Below, piece after piece: positions 38,831-51,483 of a stretch of DNA of 64,000 nt. Source of the DNA: Hypomyces perniciosus. Its lineage: Eukaryota; Ascomycota; Sordariomycetes; Hypocreales; Hypocreaceae. The stretch is from contig SPDT01000007.1 in the NCBI GenBank assembly GCA_008477525.1, positions 4,836,001-4,900,000 on the forward strand. The letters are read 5' to 3'. Position 1 is the first letter of the stretch. Every line of letters begins with the position of its first letter. Position numbers and translations under genes: made by a program. Below the pieces are notes generated by a model. The model was given only the letters and a program-made list of their open reading frames with translations. It made no database searches and had not been told where the DNA came from.

Positions 38831-41643
38831 TATGAAAGAAGATTGGCGGAATTGACTATAGAATAGGGAAGAGGAGGCGGTGGTGAGGAGTGAGGAAACA
38901 TTTCGATTATGGCGGCTGGATAAGATCCTTATATCCTCTCATCTGCCTCCATCTTGCTCTTGACGAAGGCACAAGACAATATGATGCGATGGCTCCGATG
39001 CCCCTTGTCTAATGGCGCCTTACAACAAGCAAATGGTCACTATCGTCCAATAGCAAGCTATCATTCGTCTCGAGCCGAGGTTTGCTCGTTATTTTTGGAG
39101 AAGGATGATTGTCTCTAGAGCAAACCGGTGGGCCGTATGCGGAGGAGAGCGTGAGCAGTTGCCTCATTTAGCGATAGACGGATTGTGATTGATAAGACGG
39201 ATCACGAGAAGTGGGAGAAGATCGACAGCATGACAGCTCAGCAAGACGACAAAGAAGCTGAGGCCTAGAGCAATGTGCTCCTTTCTCGGCCCTCGCCATA
39301 ATATGGAAACTCAGGCCGGAGCAGGCCCGGGACAGACCAGCCCAACAAGCTTGGCAATGCAACTCAACCTGTCAGATCCACGAGAAACTTGAAGGGCCGC
39401 CCAACAGAGGCCGGGATGGTTGGTCTTTCAGGTTAGAAGCCGGAAGTAGCGCTGATGTGGCCATCAACTACATGGATTGATCAGTCGGAGAGTTTCCCAT
39501 CGGCAGTTGACGAGATGTCAATTAGCGCTCTGCTTCGTGCCATAGGTTGGATTGATTGGTTATTGGTGTGGAGATCCTCAACCTGGGTTCATTATGCATA
39601 ACACCTACCTTTAACGGACTCGGAAACTCGAATACATATCTGGAAGGTCGCACGGCAGAACGTCTTTGCCAAGGGAAATGGCATCAATTTTGGATAAAAA
39701 GTCCTCAGGTTTAGGATGTTTGCAGGATGCAAGAACTATTTGCTGCCTGGCCCTGTGACTTGCTTTCACGGTTTCGAGATTATTGTCCGGAAGAGAAAGG
39801 AACACGTCCAGTATTTCGAACTGTTGTTGCGCGTGTATTGGCGCCGCAGTACTATGCTAGTGGGCGATATTTAACAAAACTAGTTTTCGGAAGCAAGCAG
39901 ATTGATTTGAAGAGGCGTTGTGTGCGAGTAAGTGATTGTTGTGCTGTCACAGCAGGTTGCATTGCGGGTGGGGGTCAATCCTCTAGGCACCACGATAGTA
40001 ATACATATCACCTCTGTTAAGTCAGGCACACCACATGATTCGCCAAGCTGCTGTCAGCGGGAGGCTGATGTGACGCAGGGACAGTCTGGGAGGTTATTGC
40101 TTCGCAATCTGACATCCATGCGCAGCACGCCATCCCTAATAAGTATGGAGATGTTGGATCGTGGTGACTGGATTTGCGGCTTTAACAACATACTGCTCGT
40201 AACATAGGAAGTCGGTGGAGATGAGAGCCTGGTGCAGATACAAGTTCACTTCTGGATCTCGAGGAACTTTGTTTGTCGCCTTGGTTGGTAGTCCCAGCTA
40301 GACACTTGCAGACACGGTCATATTCCCCAAGCGCTATTCGAAAGCTCCCATTGATCGGCAACTCCTGCTAGGACTTCACTCTCCGGGGCGTGCAGAATAC
40401 CAGTGGGAACCCGCAATCATGCGTTCTGGCAAAGGCAGTGACTTGAGGGAGAGTCCTAGAAAGATGTAGCATTATAGCAGCGGGTGGAGCTCTCTGCATT
40501 GCAGGTCTCGAACATATGACCCTCTAAATGGCATGAAGCGTAGATTGAGGTTTGACTGGAGAGATAAGGGCCTTTTACTAACGCCGGTTCAGTGGAGAGA
40601 GATGCTGAGTGAGGAATCGTTGCCATGAGAGGCATGAGAGGGGCGCCAGATTCTTGACGCGCAGTCAGTCAGGACCCTGATGGGCGTTGTTCTCCAGCCC
40701 AAGTTGGTGCTCATATTAGGCGATACAGGTTGGTCTAGTTTCGCAAGGCAACCAGCTTGGGGATTCGTAGCCAGACGCATTGAAGGGGAATTCGAGTGAA
40801 GCAGCACAATGGTGATGAGAGTCTTGGATTTGATTGAGGCTGGCAATCTTATCTCCGGGCTCGGTACGTATCTGCGACCCCCACCAACCAACCATCTCTT
40901 TGTCAGCTTTTCAAATTTCAGATTTCAATTTTTTCTTTTTCATCTCTGCCAAACTCATCAATCTACAGACACAAGTCCTGCGCTCACTTTCAGTTCAAGG
41001 CACCAGGCTCTGATTCAAGCAATCGTCAGAAATCAATGCAGAGCTGTGTCTCACGGTAGGTCTTTACTTTCTCTTTTTCCTTTGCATTACCTCATCGCAG
41101 TGTTCCGTTCAGCCACTCCTCCTACCACGAGTCTTCTACCCAGAAGATCTTTCGCGCACGGCGCGTCTTGCGTTTGTGCACTGAAAGAGGCTGATTGGAG
41201 AGGCGACGTCTTCTCTTCGGGGAAGCTCGTCTCAACTCTCACTGCAAGATAAATGTACCATCATAGTCCGTGCCGATCTGCATCCATCTGGAATGCTGTC
41301 ACATCGGCGTGGCTCCAAGAGTTCCGACATTGCTTCTTCCCGTGATAATCATTCTCGTTTGATATATTTTTTTATCCATCTGCCTGTAGTGTAGCATATG
41401 TATTCTATATCCCACTCTCTGTCATGAAGTACACTGCTATTCCCAGCCTCTGACACTGCTGTTATGGAACATGCCGTCTCTGCCAAACCTGAAAGTTCGC
41501 AACCTATGGGAATAAGGTGATGGTTACGTCACCCATCAGGCCATCTGCATAATAATATCAATCTTCCCATTTGCCCCCATTTGCCCCCATGGTCGTCCCC
41601 TCAAACCTCAATGCCATGCGCCCAGCAGTTATCATAATCCATC
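38831..41643. other. Subtilisin promoter and 2.8 kb gene-poor stretch
   Basis: The left part is the subtilisin promoter. A second GATAAG lies near 39190. No convincing gene follows. From about 40890 to 41250 the plus strand is rich in CT and looks like a leader; a possible 45-nt GT-AG intron lies at 41056..41100, but linked frames encode nothing recognisable. A tandem ATTTGCCCCC pair is at about 41571-41590, just before the malic enzyme. Confidence 0.5.
38918..38936 (-). promoter_or_regulatory. GATA/TATA palindrome in subtilisin promoter
   Basis: A 19-base near-palindrome, GGATAAG-ATC-CTTATATCC on the plus strand. On the gene's strand it contains both a TATAAG element and a CTTATC/GATAAG site about 90-105 bases before the start. 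GATAAG is the core site of fungal nitrogen regulators AreA/NIT2. Confidence 0.45.
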
Positions 41644-43686
41644 ATGACTCCAGACAGGGCATCCAAGTTTGCGCATCTGCCACTGAGCACCAGCGGTCCG
41701 CTTGACTGTGCGCTGACGGGGACCGCGTTGCTCAACAACCCGACGTTCAACAAAGGATCTGCCTTTACAGATGAAGAGCGTCAGGCCTTCCATCTGACCG
41801 GCCTTCTTCCAGCAAATGAACAGTCCTTGGAGCAACAAGCCGCGCGCGCATATCAACAATACTCTACCAGAGAGGATAATCTCGCCAAGAATACGTTCCT
41901 GACCTCGTTGAAGGACCAAAATGAGGTTCTTTACTACAAATTGTTAATCTCGCACCTCACTGAAATGTTCGAGATTGTGTATACCCCGACAGAAGGAGAT
42001 GCCATTCAAAACTTCTCGCGGCTGTTTCGCCGTCCAGAGGGGTGTTTTCTGAATATTGATGATGTAGAGGGCGTATATCGTAATCTTTCCCTTTGGGGAG
42101 GTCCTGATGATATTGATTACATTGTTGTTACTGGTCAGTTTGTCCCTTCTTCTACGCTTCAACAGGAGTTGTGCTAATATTTGCGACAGATGGTGAGGAA
42201 ATTTTAGGAATAGGTGACCAGGTAGCCATTCCCTAAACGCACACATGTTGTCGACTGAGATGTTGGCAACAATCGCTAATTGTGTATCGTCCAGGGTGTT
42301 GGGGGTATTCTCATATCCGGCGCAAAGCTTACATTGGCTACTCTTTGCGCTGGCATCGATCCCAGTCGAACTCTTCCGGTTGTTCTAGACTGCGGCACAG
42401 ACAACGAGGAACTCTTGAACGATGGCCTATATCTAGGCCTTCGAAAAAGCCGTGCGAGAGGCAAGGAATACGACAACTTTGTTAAAACGTTCGTTGAAGC
42501 CGCTCGTGAATTGTATCCACGGGCCTATATCCACTTCGAAGACTTTGGCTTGAGCAACGGTGCGCACACTGCAGAACCTATAGCACAAAGTACAGGAAGT
42601 TAACGCTTACAGCCCGACGGCTTCTCGAATTGTATCGCCCCAAAATTCCGTGTTTCAACGATGATGTCCAAGGAACCGGCTGTGTGACCCTCGCCGCTAT
42701 AATGGCCGCTCTGCATGTGAGCGGACAGAAACTCAGCGATGTTCGGATGGTCGTTTTCGGGGCGGGAAGTGCTGGTGTCGGCATTGCTGATCAAGTTAGA
42801 GATGCCATGGCTACTGAGGGAAACATCAGCCATGAAGAAGCCTCAAAGTCAATTTGGTAAGATCAAGATCATCTTTGGAGTTGGTCTCGAGCCTCACTGA
42901 CAAATCTTCAGGTTGATCGATAAGCCAGGCCTGCTTACCTCTACAATTGAAGTTTCAGACGCGCAAAAGGGCTATGTCAAAGATGCATCCGAATGGAGTG
43001 GCAAAGGCACCGATCTCCTCTCAGTTGTAAAGACAGTAAAACCCAACATTATGATAGGAACGTCCACCGTTCCAGGCGCCTTTACACAAGAGATTGTCAC
43101 GGCAATGTTCGAACATTGCCCTCAGCCCATCATCTTTCCCCTTTCCAATCCAACTCGCCTCCACGAAGCCAAGCCCGCCGACTTGCTGGCCTGGACCAAC
43201 GGCAAAGCGCTTGTGGCGACAGGCTCTCCCTTCAATCCCGTCACCGGGCCTTGGGGACATGATGGACGTGACGTGACGATTGATATCGCCGAATGCAACA
43301 ACTCAGTCGTCTTCCCCGGCATTGGACTTGGATGTATCCTTAGCCGAGCAAGTCTCCTAACAGACCGCATGCTCGTGGCTGCCGTCCAAGGAGTTGCGTC
43401 TCTCAGCCCAGCACTGAGCGATCCGACAGCCCCCCTGCTGCCGAACGTCGAGTCTGTGAGACATCTAAGTGTTCAGGTCGCAAAGAGCGTCATCAAGGCT
43501 GCGATGGAGGAAGGCATGACCACTGAGAGGGATATCCCGAGTGAGGATAATGAACTTGAGGACTGGATTCGGGAGCAGATGTGGAACCCTGAGTATCGAG
43601 CGTTAAGGCTTGTAAAGTTGGAAGAGGCGGCAACCAGAGCAGCCAGGGGCGAAATGCGTAAAGCGGTGCCTTCTATGATGATGTAA
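41644..43686 (+). CDS. MAE1: Malic enzyme (yeast Mae1-like)
   Basis: Exons 41644..42133, 42190..42221, 42295..42559, 42613..42856 and 42912..43686 give 601 residues; exon 2 is only 32 nt. Motifs: ALTGTALLNNPTFNKGSAFT, IVYTPTEGDAIQNFSRLF, RRPEGCFLNIDD, GEEILGIGDQ, FEDFGLSN, metal-binding FNDDVQGTG at about 277, nucleotide-binding GAGSAGVGIAD, and the WLIDKPGLL segment. The enzyme oxidatively decarboxylates malate to pyruvate with NAD(P)+, linking the TCA cycle to gluconeogenesis and reducing power. No obvious mitochondrial presequence precedes the conserved core, so it could be cytosolic, but a spliced leader exon upstream cannot be excluded. Cofactor preference was not resolved. Confidence 0.93.
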
Positions 43687-44011
43687 AGGCCCGTTGCATG
43701 GATCTGGAGTGGGTTTATCCATAGTAGCTTTATTATTCACCGACTCTCATAAATAGACAACGAGTAATTCATGGTGTTAGAGGTCCTAAGAGTACAGAGG
43801 GTTAGAGACCTAAAACAAGCAAAGTTCCAAGTGAGGAGCTCTGGAGAGACACAACCAACACGGAGAGATCAAAGCTATTCTTATAAGACTGATCTGACAC
43901 TATTTGACAAGGTCCGATGTTACTCGCTAGGAGGAACATGGATAGAAATCATCATAGCATAACACCTGCCTTTCAAACTGATTACCAAGCCTATCATAAT
44001 CATGATATCCC
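43687..44011. other. Convergent spacer, malic enzyme / MTC1-like
   Basis: 325 bases between two convergent stop codons; nothing else seen. Confidence 0.7.
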
Positions 44012-45575
44012 TCAAATAACGCCGGCACGAGCCGCTTCGCCTGCATTATCCAAAACAACATCCTCCGGTCTCCTCTTGCCACGACCAAGTTGGCCTTCGC
44101 CAACACCCATCCGCCTGGCAACATACCTCTGGGCCACCACGCCAGCAGCTAGTTTCACCGTCTCTTCAATCCAATCTGCCACCCACTCCCTTGGGTCGAG
44201 ACCGCCAGTCTCAATGACTTTCCTGACATCCTCAGGGAGGCCGACGCCGAAAGATTCCGAATCATCGTCGGCTGATTGAGGAGTCATCGGGCTGGCATCA
44301 AGCCAGTGAGCCCATCTAACAGGGATAGTCTGACTCACTGTGTAGTATTCTATCTCATGGATGGGGTCAAGAATGAAAATGGCAAAGCAAACAAGCTCCT
44401 CTGCCTCCTCTTGCTCCTCAGAGGATTTCTCCTTTTCAGCCGAGGCGGTTCGGGCGAACAGAGCCCCATCGGCATCTATCGCAATAGCTTGAACAGACAA
44501 GAACAGGTCTGATACCCGGACAGGGTTGTGCTCGCTGAGGCCTTCAGTGGCTCGGGTCTTTGCAAGTTCTAGACCTCCATTTGCGGCGAAGTATTCCTGA
44601 GCGTGCGCCTCGGCGTTGGCACGGCAAAGCTTCGTTCCCACGGCCATTCCTTTGACAAGGCCCAGCTCTCTGGGTGTGTTGATCTGCCTCCACCAAGGTC
44701 CATCTCGCCAGCCTGCGGCGGTATCACGGGACCGTTTGGAGCCGCTTTCGTGGCCTCGTTGAACAACAAGCAACTCGCCGCCTTCTACCTGCTCCATGAC
44801 TCTTGAAAAGACCTCATAGACGAGAGGGTCAAGGGACGGGTATCCAACGAGATCGTGGGTGATGTGGATAAGAAGACGCTCATGGGAGCCGATGGGAGGC
44901 GCAATGGTGTTCAGGATGTCGGTGAAGGTCGGTAGAGCACGATTCCGAAGTTCGTCGCCTTGAAGGTGTTAACTGGTGATTGCTCAAATCCAGGCAAAAT
45001 GACTTACCGTAACTCCTAAGCGTGCCCACGTCAATGCCACTTCCTAACCCTTTCACTTGATCCGCCCACTTCCTTGCCTCTTCATTCTGCTGGATTTGAG
45101 TATAGGCAGCTTCGGCTTGCTTCATGACACCAGTCGCAGTCGAGAGGATCCCACCCCACCAACCTCCTCCAGTCTGCTGAGGTGGCTGCGTCTGCTCAAC
45201 TGATGCCTTCTTCTCCGACTCCTGGAGCTCAGAGCTCGTCGCGCTAGGAGTCAAGCTGGCCTTGACGCTTCTCGAGCTATCGGTCGACTGGCGCACCGTA
45301 GTCCTGTCCTCCCCAGCAGGAGGGGTTGCTGTTGAGCGTCGCGCGGCAGTCTCCTTGATTCGAGGCGTGTGTGGTCGAGAGGAGGGCTGGGGAGCGAGCT
45401 CCGATTCGAGATCAGCGAGGATGTCATTATCGCCAATTGCTTTGGCAGCGGCTGAGGTAGGTTTGGACAATTTGGTGTTGGAAAGCTTCTTAGGCTTGGA
45501 ATCGTCGCCGAGACCTGAGAAGAGCTCGTCGAGGTTGTCGTCGGCACGAGCGGCCTTGGACTTTTTGGAAGCCAT
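44012..45575 (-). CDS. MTC1: MTC1-like protein (DUF5427)
   Basis: Exons 45008..45575 and 44012..44958 give 504 residues. The start MASKKSKAARADDNLDELF fits the family; a longer in-frame start at 45674 would add a Leu/His/Pro-rich stretch typical of leader DNA. The N-terminus is low-complexity and Ser/Pro-rich, then QTGGGWWGGILSTATGVMKQ, an amphipathic segment, and a globular C-terminal domain with ERLLIHITHDLVGYPS and EIEYYTVSQTIPVRWAHWLD. Yeast Mtc1 was found through genetic interaction with telomere capping but localises to the early Golgi/cytoplasm, and its biochemical role is unclear. Identification is by pattern recognition, not alignment. Confidence 0.85.
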
Positions 45576-46812
45576 GATGGGCGTAGATAGATGGAGATGG
45601 AGGCGGGTATAGGGATGAAGGTGGTGTACTTGTAAAGGATGCCTGGATCGGTGACGAAGCTGACGGTTCGGCAAACGTCGTCGTCTTAGTGGGGTTAGTG
45701 GCTCTCAACAATAGCAGACCTGTGCCATACTATGTATCTTGAATCATCAGCAGCCGTAGCGGTTAGAGTGTCCGATAAGAAAGGCAGGCTCAGGGACATA
45801 CGGCTAACAAATCGATATGCAATCAATGTGATGGATGGGGACAGCAGTTGGGCTTAAATGAGAGGGGTGGCGGCGGTGTTGGAGCTCAGAGGGATGAGTT
45901 GTCTGGCATTCCTAAAGATAGCCCATAATACGAAGTAAATCATAGGTAATAGCCATTCTCCGTAGATGCGTCACATGAAGCAGTACGAGTAGCTACTGCA
46001 ACTGCCTGCTGGCGCAGCAGTGGACTCCAGTGGGTTTTAGTGCATCATACGGGGCAGGTTGAGGTAACACGGCCGCTGTAGAGACGCTGAGACAGGGCAC
46101 CTCCAGGGGCTACAGTGGTGTACACCGGCTGGACGGAGCCATTTTTGGCAGAACGGTCCCCAGACCCGAACAGGCCTAGGAACGCTGGCTTGCCGTGTCG
46201 CGCGCGCTGATTGGCTGCCCCTGCCCGGGCGGAGGAACCCCGGAGGAGGGCTTCTGTCCGGGGGCTGGTGCATTGAGGATTTTGGGTACGTACCGCAATG
46301 CGCCATGCTGGGTCTGGGCTTGGCTTATTCGAACCACGACACTCGAGAAAAACGACAGCAGCCAGGAGATGCTGATGCTGCGCTGACAGCGTGGAACTGT
46401 GGAAGAGCCGCCTCCAGAAATCTCTGATATTGGCCCGCGGCATCATCGCAGTGGCGGGCGGTGTCTTCTATCTATTGTGTCTGCCTATTGTTGTCGTCGT
46501 GCTTTATTGCTCGTCTCATTGCCATTGTCGTCTCATTCAAAATTTCTGCTCGCATTCTGCCGGCACGTCACGCCTCTCGTCTTCTCACACACAACTTTGA
46601 TACGAAGGCACCTCGTCGCCTTCAGCACCCCACGAGTTTTTTTCTTTCTTCATCATCACCGTCTTCCCCTTGAGAGGCTTCATTTACACCTTTTCCCGCA
46701 TATCTCGCACTGCGTGTCCCCGGCTTCTCTCCCCGGATGACATCTCCCTTGCCCCGTCTCTCTTACACCCCTTTCCTCTCTGTTCGGTCACAGGCTTCTG
46801 CGGCCTGCCATC
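45576..46812. other. Divergent intergenic region, MTC1-like / large nuclear-type protein
   Basis: No gene seen. 46400-46800 is CT-rich on the plus strand, as expected for the promoter and leader of the next gene. A TACGAAGTA motif lies at 45929..45937. Confidence 0.6.
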
Positions 46813-49800
46813 ATGGACCGCGCTCGCCGCACGACAGCCAACCGTCGCAGACCGCAGGGTTCTTCTGCTTCTCCTCCGTCTAATTCAGACGCTTCTTTTG
46901 ATCATCAACCGTCGGCAAGCCCTGTCATGGCCCATGCCACTAACAACAACACACTCCCCAAACCGCACCCCAGGGCCGGCGCGCCAGCAAGCCACTTCAG
47001 CATTCGTTCACTTTCTCAACACCTGGGCCAAATCGCCCTCTCAATCTGAGAAAGCGCTCAAAAACCATGGACGACTACAACATGGCTGAGGATGACTATG
47101 AAAACAATGAGAGCCCCAAAAAGGGCGGTCACAGTTTGCGCAAACGTGCACGTGTCGACTACACGTTTGAGCAGATCGACGATGAAGTTGAAGTCCCCAG
47201 CTCAACTGCCGCATCTGCATCTCGCAACAAGAGGCGCAAGCCTGATAACATCTACGACACTGAGGACTTTTACGGCTCGGGGCTCAAGAGACGAGGCGCC
47301 TCCGTTGATGCCGACACGCCTTCAAGCCGGCGTCGCAACCCAACCAGGAAGTCCTCTGAGCTGAGAGCCTACAAAGAGGAAATTGAAAATGAGCATGACG
47401 AAGACGAAAACGACGTGCAGGACACTATAGAAGTCGGCGTCTCCTTCTCAGACTCTGGTGAGCCTGATGTCACTCATACCGACCTCTCAAACACTTCGTC
47501 TACAGATCTGTCAACAGAGGCCCCACAAAAATCGACACCAACACAATCCCAGCTAGACGGCGTCCAAACCCACTGCACCACTGACGATCTGAATGAAGCC
47601 GCTGCCGAAAAGCGTCCTGACTCTGGTTCTGATTCACTCATCAGCAAAATACTCGTACCCGTTGTTAGTGAATCGACCGTGGAGTTAGCACAGGACCCCA
47701 ATCTCCACAACGACTCAAGTGAGCCACAACTTAAAATTCAAGAAGGCGCCAGTTTGAGCCATGGTCCTCATCGCTCTTCTTCTGAGCCACCACAAAGCAT
47801 AACTCAATTACTTCCTGAGCAGCAAGGCCACAAACGTGAGCATTCGTCAATGTCTGCTACTATGACAGACAACCCGTCTCTGACAGCCCGGGGCGATGAG
47901 GAAGACGCTCCCACTGACGTCTTTGTCGAAAACCCATTTCTTCAACAAGAACCAGAGAGCCTTGGGGGCGGTGATGAAGGACGTCAATCTCCAGAGCAGC
48001 AATCTATGCTTTCACACACACGGCCGCTCGCCACGGACGCTGTTGCATTCAACGATTTACAAACTCAAGACGACGCGTCTCAAGACGGAGACATGGTCGC
48101 CTCCAACGTTGAGCCGTCTACAACAAACGGCATGATGGAGCCCTCGTCACCATTGGCTCAAGAAAACACGCTCCCGGCCTCCTCTCAAGTCACCAATGCT
48201 GAGACAAAATCCACTGAGCCGGTTTCGGTTGCCGAGGACGAGGTGGTGTCGTCGCCAACCGTTCAAACTCTGGACACAGTGATTAGGCCAATTGGCCAGA
48301 CATTGTCTGCACCATTCCAAACCATTCCGCCAAGGCCTCAGCCCAGACCAGTTGGTCGTTGGGCTCACTTGACTCCCTACTTGGACGGCGAGTACGTCTC
48401 GTACCCCGAGAAGAAATCTCAAGAGGATGAAGCTGGGGTTAGCGAGGATCAAACGCCAGAATACAAGGACATGGACAGAGATGTCAATGACATAGAGCCC
48501 ATGGTCGATGACAATGATGACATCCCCGATGTGGGAGGCGCAGAGGCGCCGACGCCTGCGCTTAATACACCCACACGAGGCTCCCCGGTCCCTTATTCGA
48601 CTTACCCGACGGCCGCCAACTCGCCGGTTGCCGGTGGTGATGATGCCGATGAAGTCGACGTTTCTGAGTCTCAAGAGCCCCCAGAACGAAGACGATATTT
48701 CAGGTATCGCAAGCTTCGGGACGCCCAAGAATATATCTCTACCATCGAGAACTTTGAGAACATGTCAACAGCAGACCTTTACGAGTTGATAGACGCTATC
48801 AACGTCTCTCTTGTTCAATGGCAAACTGAGTGGAACGGTCTCGGCAAGGTCGTCGATGACTATGAAAATTCGCTTCGTCGACGCGTAGCCGACGTCAAGT
48901 ACGAGTCCCGAACACGCAACTTTCACCAACATGGCACCAATTATGAGGAGCCAGATTTCGTCGTCAAGGGATACAAGGCCAAGGACAAAGAGACCATGAA
49001 CGAGACTCGTTATCTGCAAGCACAGGACCGTATCATGGCTGCTGCTTACGGTTTCGAGTACGACCCTCATCCTTCCAAGATCGGTCGCCAAAACCCAGAG
49101 ACCCAGCAGGTCGGCATCATGACCAGAGGACGCTCACTGCGCAATCAACCCAAACCAACAGCCAAGGCCACCGAAACAGATGAGGTGACTGGCAAACGAC
49201 AGCGCAAACCTGTTCAACTGTTTGACCCTGCAACACAGGATGTCAGCCGCAGTTCAACCCCAGTGCCTACTAGGGGCCGGCGACGTAAGAACGCCAATGC
49301 TGAAAACGAAGACAACCAGCCTCCTACTTCAAGCTTCAATAGTGAGCCTCCATCTGATGGGGAAGGGGAGGTGTCGAAGATGAGACGCAAGAGAGGCCCA
49401 CGGCCCAGGATGGCTGTACCAAGCATTGTGGAAGAGTTCGCACCCGCCCCTGGACCAGTTGATGAACTCTCTGTCAGGGAGACACCTTCCAGATCAGGTC
49501 GCAGGCGAATCAAGCAACCCATCAAATATGACGACGAGCCTTTCCCTTTCCCATTTGCTGAGGAGGAAGCCCAGGAAGAGTCAAAGCCTAAGCGTCGTCA
49601 TCTTCTAACTCTAAAGATACCTAAGGGTAAGAACTTCAGCGAGCCATCCTCAGCCATTACAGATAATGGCGACTCACGGCCATCGACAGCTTCCTCTGAT
49701 TCGACATCCCACACTGCCGAATCTTCATACTCGTTCAGGCCCAAGCGCCAAAAGCGATTCCGCGATGATCCAGATGAGGCTGAAGACGTCGATCAGCTTC

Positions 49801-50339
49801 CATCTAAGAAGCGAGCCAAGCGCGGTAACCAACCAGCTGCTGAAGAAGAGGAGGAGGCCACTCCAACGGAGTTAGTTGCGCCGCAAGAGGCTCTGCAAAC
49901 CGTCAACCGCAAGGTTCAGAAGATCAAGGTTGTACGTGTTACGCCTGCGAGCCGCAAAGGAACGCCAGCTTCCCTTCCCAATGGTGAAGAGGGAGATGAG
50001 CCGCAAAAGGACTACAAGTCGATGACCAAGTCCGAGAAGATGTCGGCATCTATGAAGAGTAAGCTTGATTATTACCTCCTTGATCTGCAAAAGCGTGTTG
50101 CTAACTTGTTTCTAGGTCGCTGGGCAAATGGAAACATGGCTGGTGCCGTGGAGAAGCGAAAAGCCACACTCGCTGCTAAGAAGGCCGCGCAGGCAGCGGC
50201 CGAGCAGCAGAGAGTCGGACTGATCGCTCCGAAACCCAAGGCCAAGTCCTCCAAGAAGGACGCCCTTGAGCAGGCACAGCCTGATGCCTTCACTCAGACG
50301 ACTCTTCCCGGCATGGGATTCCCATTCCCTGCATCGTAA
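46813..50339 (+). CDS. Large charged nuclear-type protein, function unknown
   Basis: Preferred model: exons 46813..46923, 46974..50058 and 50116..50339, 1,139 residues. A conservative model would start at ATG 47067. The earlier start is favoured because the upstream frame (GRRASKPLQHSF, PNRPLNLRKRSKTM) looks coding and a 50-nt intron with CTAAC branch point and CCCCAG acceptor joins it in frame, though the donor GTCATG is weak. Intron 50059..50115 is 57 nt with no stop, so it can be misread as coding; GTAAGC donor, GCTAAC branch and TAG acceptor support removing it, giving MSASMKSRWANGNMAGAV. The protein is highly acidic/Ser-rich with many basic clusters (RKRARVDY, NKRRKPD, RGRRRKN), and one structured-looking part around YRKLRDAQEYISTIENF. 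No known domain recognised; nuclear location inferred. Confidence 0.75.
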
Positions 50340-51483
50340 CTGTCTGGTTACCAACGTTGTTTGACGACTTTGACTCGTCGTGACGACATATAGATTGACG
50401 AATATCTACCGCTGTAGATTGTTCAATCAGATGAAAAGAAAAAAAATCACAAAAAAAAGTAGCAGCAATGTGTTGCTCCTCCCCGCCGCGAGAAGATACC
50501 ATACCTCGCGACATAGTTCATGTATTTATTTTAGAAGGGGGCGATTCGTGTAAGCCAGGGTATAAGTGGTGGCTTGCACACAAGGGATTTGATTACTGTG
50601 GAATCATTATAATTGCTTGGCGAGGAGAGGTGGAAAAAAGCGAGGCCTTTGGACACCTGTATAGGATCTGTTTTGGCTTGGCATATGGACCAGTGCTATA
50701 TCAAGAGAGCTGGTTCCCTGGCGTTGGGCTCCAAGGTGGCCTTGCAGTCGATAAGAAGGAAGGGGTTTGGCTTTGAGCAGCATCAGCTTTGTATAAATAG
50801 GTACTAGTGCATCTTGTGAATCAATAAGGTGGTTTTCCCAGTCATATTTGTTGAGAGTGATGCGATTGATGCCTTGTACAACCAGATATGTTTGTAGGTG
50901 GCGTACATAACATGTACAAATACTAAGGAAGAGCAGATGAACAAACAAGCAGTCTTTCAACCAAACATTAAAGACCACCTTTGAAGAATATTAATGCAGT
51001 TTTACACATAGATTTTAGCTTGAACTCTTTGAGAAATACATGTATAGAAAATGATCATCCATTATGCAGCGTAGAGGGAGTGTTTATACGAGGTATAATA
51101 GATATCTCCATGCAATCACTAATCAAAGCCCGCAACCGACTTCATCACCCATTGTACTGAATCGTCGTTTCATCATCAGGAACACGTTATTGAAAACTAC
51201 GAATACATTCGGACTCGCACCTCGGTGGCTCAATGCAAAAAAAGCTTCACCTTGCGTCATTAATAGGGACCCGGACTCGTAGTTTTTTTGCTTGTCCATT
51301 GATGCGATACCTGGTATGAATCATCCTTACACGCCGCAACCGAAATGCAAGAGCCGGCCAATCCAGCGACTAACTTCCCATTCCACCGTTTTCCCTGAAT
51401 CTGAGGAAGGAGGTTTTTCCGCGCTCTATAGATCGCATCGGGACTTAATCATGCCTTTTGTCTTGAACCCCCACACAAACACT
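50340..51483. other. Convergent spacer
   Basis: 3' regions of the nuclear-type protein gene and of the uL14 gene, partly AT-rich with an A-rich run near 50440-50460. No gene seen. Confidence 0.6.

Noticed and set aside
40470..40530. B-box-like GTTCGAGACC on the minus strand, possible tRNA
   Set aside because: No T-stem pairing around it and no matching D-arm or anticodon arm.
46290..46340. Minus-strand GGTTCGAAT, possible tRNA T-loop
   Set aside because: Flanking bases do not pair and no cloverleaf could be drawn.
47067..48800. Overlapping frames on both strands inside the nuclear-type protein gene
   Set aside because: Shadows caused by the Ser/Glu/Pro-rich codon pattern of the real gene; none has a motif.
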